Below, piece by piece: positions 15,268 to 21,542 of a stretch of DNA of 21,542 nucleotides; within the stretch, counting starts at the first letter, position 1, and each line of letters starts with the position of its first letter. The stretch covers positions 1 through 21,542 of the forward strand of contig UQFC01000043.1 of the NCBI GenBank assembly GCA_900540335.1, read 5' to 3'. The notes below the pieces were generated by a model. That model did not search any database. It saw only the letters and a program-made list of their open reading frames with translations, and was not told the DNA's origin. A program made the position numbers and the translations under genes. Source of the stretch: an uncultured Clostridium sp. (lineage in GTDB: Bacteria > Bacillota > Clostridia > Lachnospirales > Lachnospiraceae).

Positions 15268-15759
15268 ATGATTAAATTGTTCCGTATTGATGAACGGTTA
15301 ATTCATGGACAGATTGCGATTAAGTGGTCTCGCCATACAGGAGTGGACAGTATTGTAGTAGCAAACAACAATGCGGCTGCCAGTGTAATGATTCAGAAAT
15401 CGCTGAAAATGGCAGCACCCCCAGGAATTAAGACTGTGATTAAGTCAATTGATGATGCAGTGAAGACGCTCAATGATCCCCGCTGTGAACCTTTGAAGGT
15501 GCTGGTTCTGGTTAATAATCCGGATGATGCCATTGAGATGGTAAAACGCGTAAAGGGGATTCCCTTTGTAAATGTGGGTAACTATGGCCGCGTTGCTCCG
15601 AAAAAGCCGGGAAAAGAGAGAATGCGTCTGGATAACAACCTGTATTGCGATGAGGATGAGATTGTATCATTTAAAGATTTAATGGCAGAGGGATTGGAAT
15701 GTATTTACCAGACAACACCGGAGGAAGCAGCAATTCCATTAAAAAAATTGATTCCATAA
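15268..15759 (+). CDS. PTS mannose/fructose/sorbose-family EIIB component
   Basis: This encodes 163 residues, the standard size. The opening IKLFRIDERLIHGQ contains the phospho-accepting His13, and WSRHTGVDSIVVANN follows, as in ManX-B/AgaB/SorB. It passes phosphate from EIIA to the incoming sugar at EIIC/EIID. A good ribosome site (AAGGAG) lies ahead of the ATG. It is separated from the other PTS subunits by the two deacetylase genes, one on each side, so transport and deacetylation genes alternate in this operon. Confidence 0.95.
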   Translation: MIKLFRIDERLIHGQIAIKWSRHTGVDSIVVANNNAAASVMIQKSLKMAAPPGIKTVIKSIDDAVKTLNDPRCEPLKVLVLVNNPDDAIEMVKRVKGIPFVNVGNYGRVAPKKPGKERMRLDNNLYCDEDEIVSFKDLMAEGLECIYQTTPEEAAIPLKKLIP

Positions 15760-15780
15760 AAAGATGGGAGGAATAAGGCG

Positions 15781-16560
15781 ATGAAGCTTATCATCCAGTC
15801 AGACGATTTGGGAATCACGGAGGCGGTCAGCTGTGGAATTGCCCGGGCTGCCCGGGAAGGCGCAATTACTTGTACAGGCCTTTTTTCTAATATGCCTGCT
15901 GCGCCATTTGCAGTAAAACTGATGCAGCAGTATCCGGAAATCTGCCTGGGTCAGGATATTAATCTGGTTGCAGGACGTCCCTGTGCAGATCCAGAAAAGA
16001 TTCCGACACTGGTTCAGGAGGACGGTTCCTTTCTGACATCAGGAATGCATCGGGCCATTGATCAAAAAGACGGCAATCAGGAGCATATGCATCTGGAAGA
16101 CTGTATAACAGAAATGGAAGCACAGGTTATTCGATTTCGCGAATTAACAGGAAAGCTTCCCGAATATCTTCACGGACATTCCTACAGCTCACCTGCATTC
16201 CGGGAAGCAATGGCGCAGATTGGGAAAAAATACGGGATTCCGTTGGTGCAGGATATGCTGAAAGAATTTGGAGCAGTCAAACCGGGAAAAAGCTGGACTA
16301 AAAAGCCATTTTCTTTAGAAGAACAGATGTGTGCGGATCCGGCTTCCTGTATTATAGAGGATCCGGAGTTTTTAACTCATTCCCTTGGATTTATCGGAAC
16401 CCACTGCGGATATGTTGATCGTGAATTATTTGAAGTATCTTCCTATACGTTAATCAGAAACCAGGATTTGGCTGCCGTTACAGGAGAGCGGATAAAAACC
16501 TGGATCAAAAAAAATAAAATAGAATTAATAAGTTATCGTGATTTATTGAACAGAAAATAA
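15781..16560 (+). CDS. ChbG/YdjC-family carbohydrate deacetylase-like protein
   Basis: This encodes 259 residues. The N-terminal metal motif QSDDLGITEAV (Asp8/Asp9) and the late GTHCGYVDREL motif are those of ChbG/YdjC (TIM-barrel, metal-dependent deacetylases of chito-oligosaccharides or their phosphates). Two other conserved sites are unusual. Where the family has GxHxNL, this protein reads GQDINL, placing Asp59 at an expected metal histidine. The DSHQH segment reads HGHSY (His131, His133). The metal site may therefore be altered but not clearly dead. It is the second deacetylase in the operon, suggesting either two acetyl groups on the substrate or sequential steps. A GGGAGG-like ribosome site precedes the ATG. 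The family call is good; the substrate is unknown. Confidence 0.82.
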   Translation: MKLIIQSDDLGITEAVSCGIARAAREGAITCTGLFSNMPAAPFAVKLMQQYPEICLGQDINLVAGRPCADPEKIPTLVQEDGSFLTSGMHRAIDQKDGNQEHMHLEDCITEMEAQVIRFRELTGKLPEYLHGHSYSSPAFREAMAQIGKKYGIPLVQDMLKEFGAVKPGKSWTKKPFSLEEQMCADPASCIIEDPEFLTHSLGFIGTHCGYVDRELFEVSSYTLIRNQDLAAVTGERIKTWIKKNKIELISYRDLLNRK

Positions 16561-16586
16561 CAAAGGAAAGACGGGGGAATAGTTGA

Positions 16587-17003
16587 ATGACAAAATTTTT
16601 TCTGTCCTCACATGGACGTCTGGCAAGTGGAATTGGAAGTTCACTGGATATTTTGCTGGGAGGACACGACAGGTTGACTTGCTTTGATGCTTATGTAGAT
16701 GAGCATTCATTAAATGATGCACTGGATCAGTTTTTTCAATCAGTAGAGCCGGAGGATCAGGTGATTTTGCTGTCTGATATGTATGGCGGAAGTGTAAACA
16801 GCACCATGTATACATATCTGAATCATCCAAATACAACACTGGTTGCAGGTGTGAATCTGGCGCTTGTTATCGGACTGATTATTCTGGAAACACCCATTAC
16901 CCGAGATGTTCTGAACCAGATAGTGACTCAGTCCCGTGAGGCAATCCGCATTGTGGAGTTAGAGGAAAAGGATATACCTGAAGAAGATGAAGAATTGTTC
17001 TAG
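16587..17003 (+). CDS. PTS mannose-family EIIA component
   Basis: This encodes 138 residues, the usual size for a separate EIIA domain. FFLSSHGRLASGIGSSL carries the phospho-accepting His9, and the second motif LLSDMYGGSVNS is also typical. It takes phosphate from HPr and gives it to EIIB at 15268-15759. The last helix ends in an acidic tail (EEDEELF). The DUF1275 start lies within its final 17 bases. With this gene all four PTS domains are present as separate proteins. Confidence 0.94.
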   Translation: MTKFFLSSHGRLASGIGSSLDILLGGHDRLTCFDAYVDEHSLNDALDQFFQSVEPEDQVILLSDMYGGSVNSTMYTYLNHPNTTLVAGVNLALVIGLIILETPITRDVLNQIVTQSREAIRIVELEEKDIPEEDEELF

Positions 17004-17634
17004 ATCCGGCTGTTCAGCAGATCGATGGCTCCACAGAATCCTATCCTTTGAAGGAGGATTTCTTGGCGCTTATGCGGTTGCTTCGCGTGCAGGGATTTTT
17101 GCATCGGCACAGACGGGAAATCTGATGAGTGCAATGGAGTGTCTTTATAAAGGAGAGGGAGAGGCACTGCTTTTCCGGATTGGATTTGTAGTAGTATTTT
17201 CCGGGGCACTTGTTTTGTCATATATTTTAAAAGTATATGCAGGAAAAGATTTAAGAGGCTGCTGTATGTTTACAGATGCAGCAGCTCTCCTCATCATGTC
17301 CCTGATTCCTGAGACGGTAAATCCCATTGTGGCTGTTTATCCTCTGACCTTTGCAGCCAGCTTTCAATGGGGAACATTTTCCGGCTCTGATGGATATAAC
17401 AGCTCCACTATTTTTATAACGAACAACTTGAAGCAGTGTGTTTGGGGTTTTACTGAATATATTCATTCAGGTAATGGAGCTGCCAGAGAAAAGGGCATTT
17501 ATTATGGAATAACACTTATTCTGTTTTTAGCAGGCGCGTGGCTGGGATATGCATCTGTTGGACTGGCCGGGATAAAAGGAGGCCTGATTGGATTAATTCC
17601 ATTGGGAGCAGCAGAATATATATTGAAACGATAG
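16987..17634 (+). CDS. DUF1275 (YoaK-family) membrane protein
   Basis: This encodes 215 residues. The family pattern is visible: GGFLGAYAVASRAGIFASAQTGN (about 23-45, with the AQTGN signature), then several membrane segments, and a second conserved stretch with FITNNLKQCVWG. About six hydrophobic segments predict an integral membrane protein. The function of DUF1275 proteins is not established. It overlaps the EIIA gene by 17 bases and is the last gene before the terminator, so it is produced with the PTS. A role in export of a by-product such as acetate is speculation. The start is chosen for coupling; no good ribosome site is visible other than sequence inside the EIIA gene. Confidence 0.78.
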   Translation: MKNCSRSGCSADRWLHRILSFEGGFLGAYAVASRAGIFASAQTGNLMSAMECLYKGEGEALLFRIGFVVVFSGALVLSYILKVYAGKDLRGCCMFTDAAALLIMSLIPETVNPIVAVYPLTFAASFQWGTFSGSDGYNSSTIFITNNLKQCVWGFTEYIHSGNGAAREKGIYYGITLILFLAGAWLGYASVGLAGIKGGLIGLIPLGAAEYILKR

Positions 17635-17692
17635 AATATTGAGATGCTTTATAATTTATTTAAAATCAAATGTCTGCAGATTTGAAGGATAT

Positions 17693-17727
17693 AACGCTGT
17701 ATGGGTAAATCTTGTACAGCGTTTTTC
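17693..17727 (+). terminator. Intrinsic terminator of the PTS operon
   Basis: AACGCTGTA (17693-17701) pairs perfectly with TACAGCGTT (17715-17723), followed by TTTTT. The loop is 13 bases. It lies about 60 bases after the DUF1275 stop. Confidence 0.75.
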
Positions 17728-17794
17728 GGATCTTTCATAAAACAAGTCAAAGACTGCTCAGCCTTTCAATCCTGCTTTTCTTCCCCTACGGATA

Positions 17795-17823
17795 TGGACT
17801 TTGCATCTGGAATATGATACAAT
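17795..17823 (+). promoter_or_regulatory. Candidate promoter for the zinc-finger/polA unit
   Basis: TGGACT (4/6), a 17-base spacer and TACAAT (5/6). Transcription would start near 17830, giving a leader of about 50 bases to the ATG at 17883. Confidence 0.45.
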
Positions 17824-17882
17824 TTTTTCTTGACAGATGGAATTGCAGAATAATACCGGACAGCAGGGGGGAGAGTGATAAC

Positions 17883-18227
17883 ATGCGGATGCTTACCTGT
17901 AAGGAAGCAGAAAAAATGGTAATGCCCTATATAGACGGAAGACTGGACGAGGAGGAGCTGGAGGCTTTTCTTTCCCATGTCAATGAATGTCCGGCATGTC
18001 GGGAAGAGCTTGAAATTTATTTTACTGTATATGCAGGATTGAGGCAGCTGGATACAGGGACGGGTGTTTACGATATTACCGGAGCTCTGGGAGAAAGCAT
18101 GGATCTTTCCTGGATGAAGGTGCGGGCGGTCCGCCTTCGGAAGGTGGTCTGCTATGCAGTCAATACTCTGGTGACGGTCAGTGTTCTGGTGATGCTGGCC
18201 ATGCAGCTTCGAATCTGGATAGGATAG
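17883..18227 (+). CDS. Small anti-sigma-like zf-HC2 membrane protein
   Basis: This encodes 114 residues from the ATG at 17883, preceded by a G-rich ribosome site (GGGGGGAG). The N-terminal zinc-binding pattern is Cys6 plus His32-x3-Cys36-x2-Cys39 (HVNECPAC), as in zf-HC2 anti-sigma factors. One membrane segment (about 88-107) follows a linker, giving a cytoplasmic N-terminus and an extremely short outer tail. Classical anti-sigma factors are paired with an ECF sigma gene, but none is adjacent here. Instead the stop is 8 bases before polA, so the two are co-transcribed. It could be a true anti-sigma factor acting on a remote sigma factor, or a zinc-finger membrane protein with another role. 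Confidence 0.8.
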   Translation: MRMLTCKEAEKMVMPYIDGRLDEEELEAFLSHVNECPACREELEIYFTVYAGLRQLDTGTGVYDITGALGESMDLSWMKVRAVRLRKVVCYAVNTLVTVSVLVMLAMQLRIWIG

Positions 18228-18235
18228 GAGAAAAT

Positions 18236-20881
18236 ATGGAAAAACTGGTGTTAATAGACGGTCACAGTATTTTGAACCGGGCCTTTTACGGGGTTCCGGA
18301 GCTGACGAATTCTGAGGGACTTCATACCAATGCAGTGTATGGGTTCCTCAATATTATGTTTAAGATCCTGGAGGAAGAAAAGGCAGACTACCTTGCAGTT
18401 GCTTTTGATTTGAAAGAGCCCACCTTCCGCCACAAAATGTTTGCGGATTATAAGGGAACAAGAAAGCCTATGCCGGAAGAACTTCGGGAGCAGGTTCCTC
18501 TGATGAAGGAGGTTCTTACTTCGATGGGCGTTCCGATTCTGACGATGGCAGGTTATGAGGCGGACGATATTCTGGGAACGGTGGCAAAGCGCAGTCAGGC
18601 AAAGGGTCTGGAGGTTTCTGTTGTATCTGGAGACAGAGATTTGCTGCAGCTGGCAGACACTCATATTAAAATCAGAATTCCCAAGACAAGCCGGAAGGGA
18701 ACGGAGATTTATGATTATTATCCGGAAGATGTCAAGCGGGAATATCAGGTGACTCCACGGGAATTTATCGATGTGAAGGCGCTGATGGGAGATTCTTCGG
18801 ACAACATTCCGGGAGTTCCCTCGATTGGGGAAAAGACGGCAACCAGTCTGATTACTGCCTACGGTTCCATTGAGAATATAAAGGCTCATCTGGATGAGGT
18901 TAAGCCGCCCAGAGCGAAAAAGGCTCTGGAGGAACATTACGATATGGCAGTGATGAGCAAGGAGCTGGCATTGATCTGCCTGGACTGCCCCATTGATTTT
19001 TCCTGGGATGAGGCAAGACTTACGAATCTTTACACACCGGAGGCGTATCAGTATATGAAGCGTCTGGAATTTAAATCCATCCTGACCCGTTTTGATGTGC
19101 AGAGTATGGGCGGGGCATCTATTGAGGAAAAATTCTGGACGGTTGAGGAGCTGGCCGGAGCGGAAGAGGTATTTGAACGGGCAGAAGGGGCAGAGATTGT
19201 AGGCTTTCAGTTGATTGAAGGAAAGGATGGAGCTGCAGGTCTGGCGATTTGCTTCGGAGAAGAGGAGATTTACGGGATTCCGGTATCGGGCTTTATGACA
19301 GCGGCCTATCTGTGTGATAAAATCCGCAGTCTTTCTGAAAAGCGAAAAGGTACGGATTCTATGAATACTCTGAATTTAAAAGCCCAGCTTCCCCATCTCG
19401 GGCTGGACTACGGAAGTCCGGTTATGGACGGAGCGGTTGCAGGGTATCTGCTGAATCCCTTGAAGGATACTTATGATTATGACGATCTGGCAAGAGATTA
19501 CCTTGGCATGACGGTTCCTTCCCAGGCGGATCTTCTTGGAAAAGAAAATCTGGGCGAGGCCTTTTTACAGGGAAAACAGGAGGCGGTTACCTGCGCCTGC
19601 TACATGGCTTATATTGCGTGGAAATCTCTTCCTGTGCTGAAGGCCAGACTGGAAGAGGAAGGAATGCTGCCTCTGTTCCTTCAGATGGAGATGCCTCTGA
19701 TTTACAGCCTTTATCATATGGAACAGGCAGGCGTTCGTGTGGACAGAGAACAGCTGAGGGTCTACGGAGAACAGCTGGAGGTGAAGATTCAGAAGCTGGA
19801 GCAGGAGATTTACCAGCTGGCCGGGGAGACGTTTAACATCAATTCTCCCAAGCAGCTGGGTGAAATTCTTTTTGAACGGATGCAGCTTCCTCACGGAAAA
19901 AAGACAAAGACAGGGTATTCTACAGCGGCAGATGTACTGGAAAAGCTGGCCCCGGAGTATCCGGTGGTACAGATGATTCTGGAATACCGCCAGCTGACCA
20001 AGCTGAATTCCACCTATGCCCAGGGACTGGCCGGCTTTATCCGGGAGGACGGCAGGATTCACGGAAAATTCAATCAGACCATTACGGCAACGGGACGCAT
20101 CAGCAGCACAGAACCGAATCTGCAGAATATTCCGGTCCGTATGGAGCTGGGACGCGCTATCCGGCGTGTTTTTGTGCCGGAGGAGGGCTATGTATTTGTT
20201 GATGCGGACTATTCCCAGATTGAACTTAGAATTCTGGCCCATATGTCTCAGGACGAGCGTCTGATTCATGACTACCGGGATGCCCAGGATATTCACGCCA
20301 TTACGGCTTCGGAGGTTTTTCATACCCCGATTGATCAGGTGACACCGCTGCAGAGAAGAAATGCGAAGGCGGTGAATTTTGGCATTGTATATGGAATCAG
20401 CGCCTTTGGGCTCAGTGAGGATTTAAGTATCAGCAGAAAAGAGGCTCTGGAATATATTAACAAATATTTTGAAACCTACCCGGGAGTAAAGGCATTTCTG
20501 GATGAGCAGGTACGTCTGGGAAAGGAGCAGGGCTATGTGACCACCCTGTACGGCAGAAAGCGTCCGATTCCGGAGCTGAAATCAGCGAATTTTATGCAGC
20601 GCTCCTTTGGAGAGCGGGTCGCTATGAATTCCCCGATTCAGGGAACTGCGGCTGACATTATGAAGCTGGCAATGATTGCTGTAGATCAGGAACTGAAGGA
20701 GAGAAAGCTGGATGCCCGGATTGTTCTCCAGGTACATGATGAGCTTCTGGTAGAGGTGCGGAAAGAGGAGGCAGAAACTGTGGCTGCGCTTCTTGCGGAA
20801 AAAATGAAGCAGGCAGCGGATCTGAAGGTTTCTCTTGAGGTGGAGGCCCATACAGGTTCTACCTGGCTGGATGCCAAATAA
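18236..20881 (+). CDS. polA: DNA polymerase I
   Basis: This encodes 881 residues, full length for bacterial PolA. The 5'-3' nuclease domain (about 1-290) has MEKLVLIDGHS with Asp8, AGYEADDI, VSGDRDLLQL and the helix-hairpin-helix around DSSDNIPGVPSIG. The middle domain (about 300-480) keeps the fold but lacks the D-x-E proofreading site (VGFQLIEG instead), as is common in Firmicutes. The polymerase domain has motif A DADYSQIEL (catalytic Asp658), motif B RRNAKAVNFGIVYG (Lys711, Phe715, Tyr719) and motif C QVHDELLVE (Asp835, Glu836). It fills gaps after RNA-primer removal and during excision repair. The AGGAG ribosome site and ATG lie 8 bases after the zinc-finger gene. coaE, a frequent neighbour in Lachnospiraceae and relatives, does not follow. 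Confidence 0.98.
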   Translation: MEKLVLIDGHSILNRAFYGVPELTNSEGLHTNAVYGFLNIMFKILEEEKADYLAVAFDLKEPTFRHKMFADYKGTRKPMPEELREQVPLMKEVLTSMGVPILTMAGYEADDILGTVAKRSQAKGLEVSVVSGDRDLLQLADTHIKIRIPKTSRKGTEIYDYYPEDVKREYQVTPREFIDVKALMGDSSDNIPGVPSIGEKTATSLITAYGSIENIKAHLDEVKPPRAKKALEEHYDMAVMSKELALICLDCPIDFSWDEARLTNLYTPEAYQYMKRLEFKSILTRFDVQSMGGASIEEKFWTVEELAGAEEVFERAEGAEIVGFQLIEGKDGAAGLAICFGEEEIYGIPVSGFMTAAYLCDKIRSLSEKRKGTDSMNTLNLKAQLPHLGLDYGSPVMDGAVAGYLLNPLKDTYDYDDLARDYLGMTVPSQADLLGKENLGEAFLQGKQEAVTCACYMAYIAWKSLPVLKARLEEEGMLPLFLQMEMPLIYSLYHMEQAGVRVDREQLRVYGEQLEVKIQKLEQEIYQLAGETFNINSPKQLGEILFERMQLPHGKKTKTGYSTAADVLEKLAPEYPVVQMILEYRQLTKLNSTYAQGLAGFIREDGRIHGKFNQTITATGRISSTEPNLQNIPVRMELGRAIRRVFVPEEGYVFVDADYSQIELRILAHMSQDERLIHDYRDAQDIHAITASEVFHTPIDQVTPLQRRNAKAVNFGIVYGISAFGLSEDLSISRKEALEYINKYFETYPGVKAFLDEQVRLGKEQGYVTTLYGRKRPIPELKSANFMQRSFGERVAMNSPIQGTAADIMKLAMIAVDQELKERKLDARIVLQVHDELLVEVRKEEAETVAALLAEKMKQAADLKVSLEVEAHTGSTWLDAK

Positions 20882-20913
20882 AACGGGATGAGCCCTGACG
20901 CCGGTGCTGCGGC

Positions 20914-21542
20914 CTAAACAAAGGTCACAGGCACCGGACTGTCGATGTCCAGGGAATTGGGGGTAACGTGGCAGTCATAGGCAAGGATCCGGACTCCGTG
21001 GGCGGCCGCATGGGCCAGAGCATCGGCAAATTCCGGATGAGTGGCCCGGTTGGCTTCAAAGGAAGAGACTCCTTTCATGGCAATGACAAAGAGCAGATAG
21101 GCACGGCAGCCCTCTGCGGCAGCCAGCTCCAGCTCTTTCAGATGCTTCACTCCCCGTATGGTGGGGGCATCGGGAAAACGCGCGGTTTTATTTTCCTCCA
21201 GAGTTACGCCCTTTACCTCCATAAAGGCAGGAACGCCGTCTTCCTCAAAGGCCAGATCGAAACGGGAATTGCCGAAACGGACTTCTCTTTTGGGGGAGAT
21301 TCCATGGCTGCAAAGCCACTCGTATGCGGCCTGATTGGGAGCCTGGGAGTCCATATTGATTAGAAGGGAACCATGATCGGTTTCCTTGCGGACGCAAATC
21401 ACGGAATACTCTGTTTTGCGTCCCAGGGCGGCCGCATCAGGATGGTGCTGAAGGAAAAGGGCGGCTCCGGGGACAAGAAGTTCCCGGCAGCGGCCTGTAT
21501 TTTTTACATGACAGGTAACCTGTGTGCCGCCGATTCCCGCAT
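20914..21542 (-). CDS. sfsA: SfsA-family nuclease (5' end outside window)
   Basis: The frame runs on the minus strand from the window edge to a TAG stop at 20914-20916. The segment nearest the edge reads VTCHVKNTGRCRELLVPGA, matching the conserved SfsA N-terminal OB-fold region; the true start lies beyond the window. Later motifs are LLINMDSQAPN, the nuclease core RFDLAF...PAFMEVKGVTL (PD-(D/E)xK type) and FPDAPTIRGVKHLKEL, with a C-terminal ADALAHAAAHGVRILAYDC helix and strand. SfsA was named for sugar fermentation stimulation in E. coli, and later work describes it as a nucleic-acid nuclease; its physiological role is unsettled. It is convergent with polA, with 32 bases between stop codons and no clear terminator. 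The GTG at 21402 is internal. Confidence 0.95.
   Translation of the reverse strand, partial: AGIGGTQVTCHVKNTGRCRELLVPGAALFLQHHPDAAALGRKTEYSVICVRKETDHGSLLINMDSQAPNQAAYEWLCSHGISPKREVRFGNSRFDLAFEEDGVPAFMEVKGVTLEENKTARFPDAPTIRGVKHLKELELAAAEGCRAYLLFVIAMKGVSSFEANRATHPEFADALAHAAAHGVRILAYDCHVTPNSLDIDSPVPVTFV

Larger units (their letters stand above)
17635..17882 (+). other. Intergenic region between the PTS operon and the zinc-finger/polA unit
   Basis: This stretch of about 250 bases holds the PTS-operon terminator (17693-17727) and a candidate promoter (17795-17823). I see no gene, RNA or further repeat in it. An open frame runs through its second half but lacks a ribosome site. Confidence 0.6.

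Noticed and set aside
17712..17882. Upstream extension of the zinc-finger gene
   Set aside because: It lacks a ribosome site, begins within the preceding terminator and spans a candidate promoter; family members start near the zinc finger.
19130..19320. Missing 3'-5' exonuclease residues in PolA as an anomaly
   Set aside because: Loss of the proofreading site is common in PolA of Firmicutes, so it is not unusual here.
19565..20323. Long open frame on the minus strand within polA
   Set aside because: Antisense to conserved polymerase coding sequence, with no domain pattern.
20901..20937. Hairpin CCGGTGC/GCACCGG between polA and sfsA as a shared terminator
   Set aside because: The stem is imperfect inside and there is no T-tract on either strand directly after it; it also lies partly in sfsA coding sequence.
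1..21542. CRISPR array, tRNA, rRNA, phage or IS element
   Set aside because: I saw no spaced direct repeats, no cloverleaf-like gene and no transposase or integrase coding sequence on either strand.

Overview
The window looks like a chromosomal segment from a gut-type Clostridium, most likely a Lachnospiraceae member. The reasons are moderate GC, strong GGAGG-type ribosome sites, a YesM/YesN-type two-component pair, a mannose-family PTS, and a PolA without a proofreading active site. I cannot name the genus from sequence alone.

Layout. (1) 1-1146: the 3' part of an AAA ATPase with a DUF4143 C-terminus, closed by a terminator that overlaps a long palindrome. (2) 1368-10140: a six-gene block. 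A membrane-anchored solute-binding protein, a YesM-type histidine kinase and a YesN/AraC response regulator form a three-component sensor resembling HptA-HptS-HptR and PgtC-PgtB-PgtA. Next come a solute-binding lipoprotein, a fused two-domain FbpB-type permease and an ABC ATPase. The ATPase carries about 120 extra residues between its Q-loop and signature motif. A strong terminator at 10168-10213 ends the block. (3) 10292-17634: a more AT-rich block. A PRD/BglG-type regulator is followed by a mannose/sorbose-family PTS in the order EIIC, EIID, NagA-like deacetylase, EIIB, ChbG/YdjC-like deacetylase, EIIA, DUF1275 membrane protein. A terminator lies at 17693-17727. (4) 17883-20881: a small zinc-finger (zf-HC2) membrane protein followed by polA. 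(5) 20914-21542, minus strand: sfsA, cut by the window end.

How the genes work together (inference). In block 2 the anchored binding protein probably senses a ligand outside the cell and signals through the kinase to the AraC-type regulator. The regulator then activates the promoter just upstream of the lipoprotein gene. HptRSA and AfuABC handle hexose phosphates with related binding proteins, so a phosphorylated organic compound is a reasonable guess, but the substrate is not readable here. In block 3 an N-acetylated amino sugar, possibly a disaccharide, is probably imported and phosphorylated by the PTS and then deacetylated in the cytoplasm by two unrelated deacetylases. No glycosidase, isomerase or deaminase is present, so the rest of the route must be encoded elsewhere.

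The most unusual items are the insertion-bearing ATPase, the intercistronic attenuator-like structure ahead of the permease, the pairing of two deacetylase families in one PTS operon, and a ChbG-like protein in which an expected metal-binding histidine reads as aspartate.
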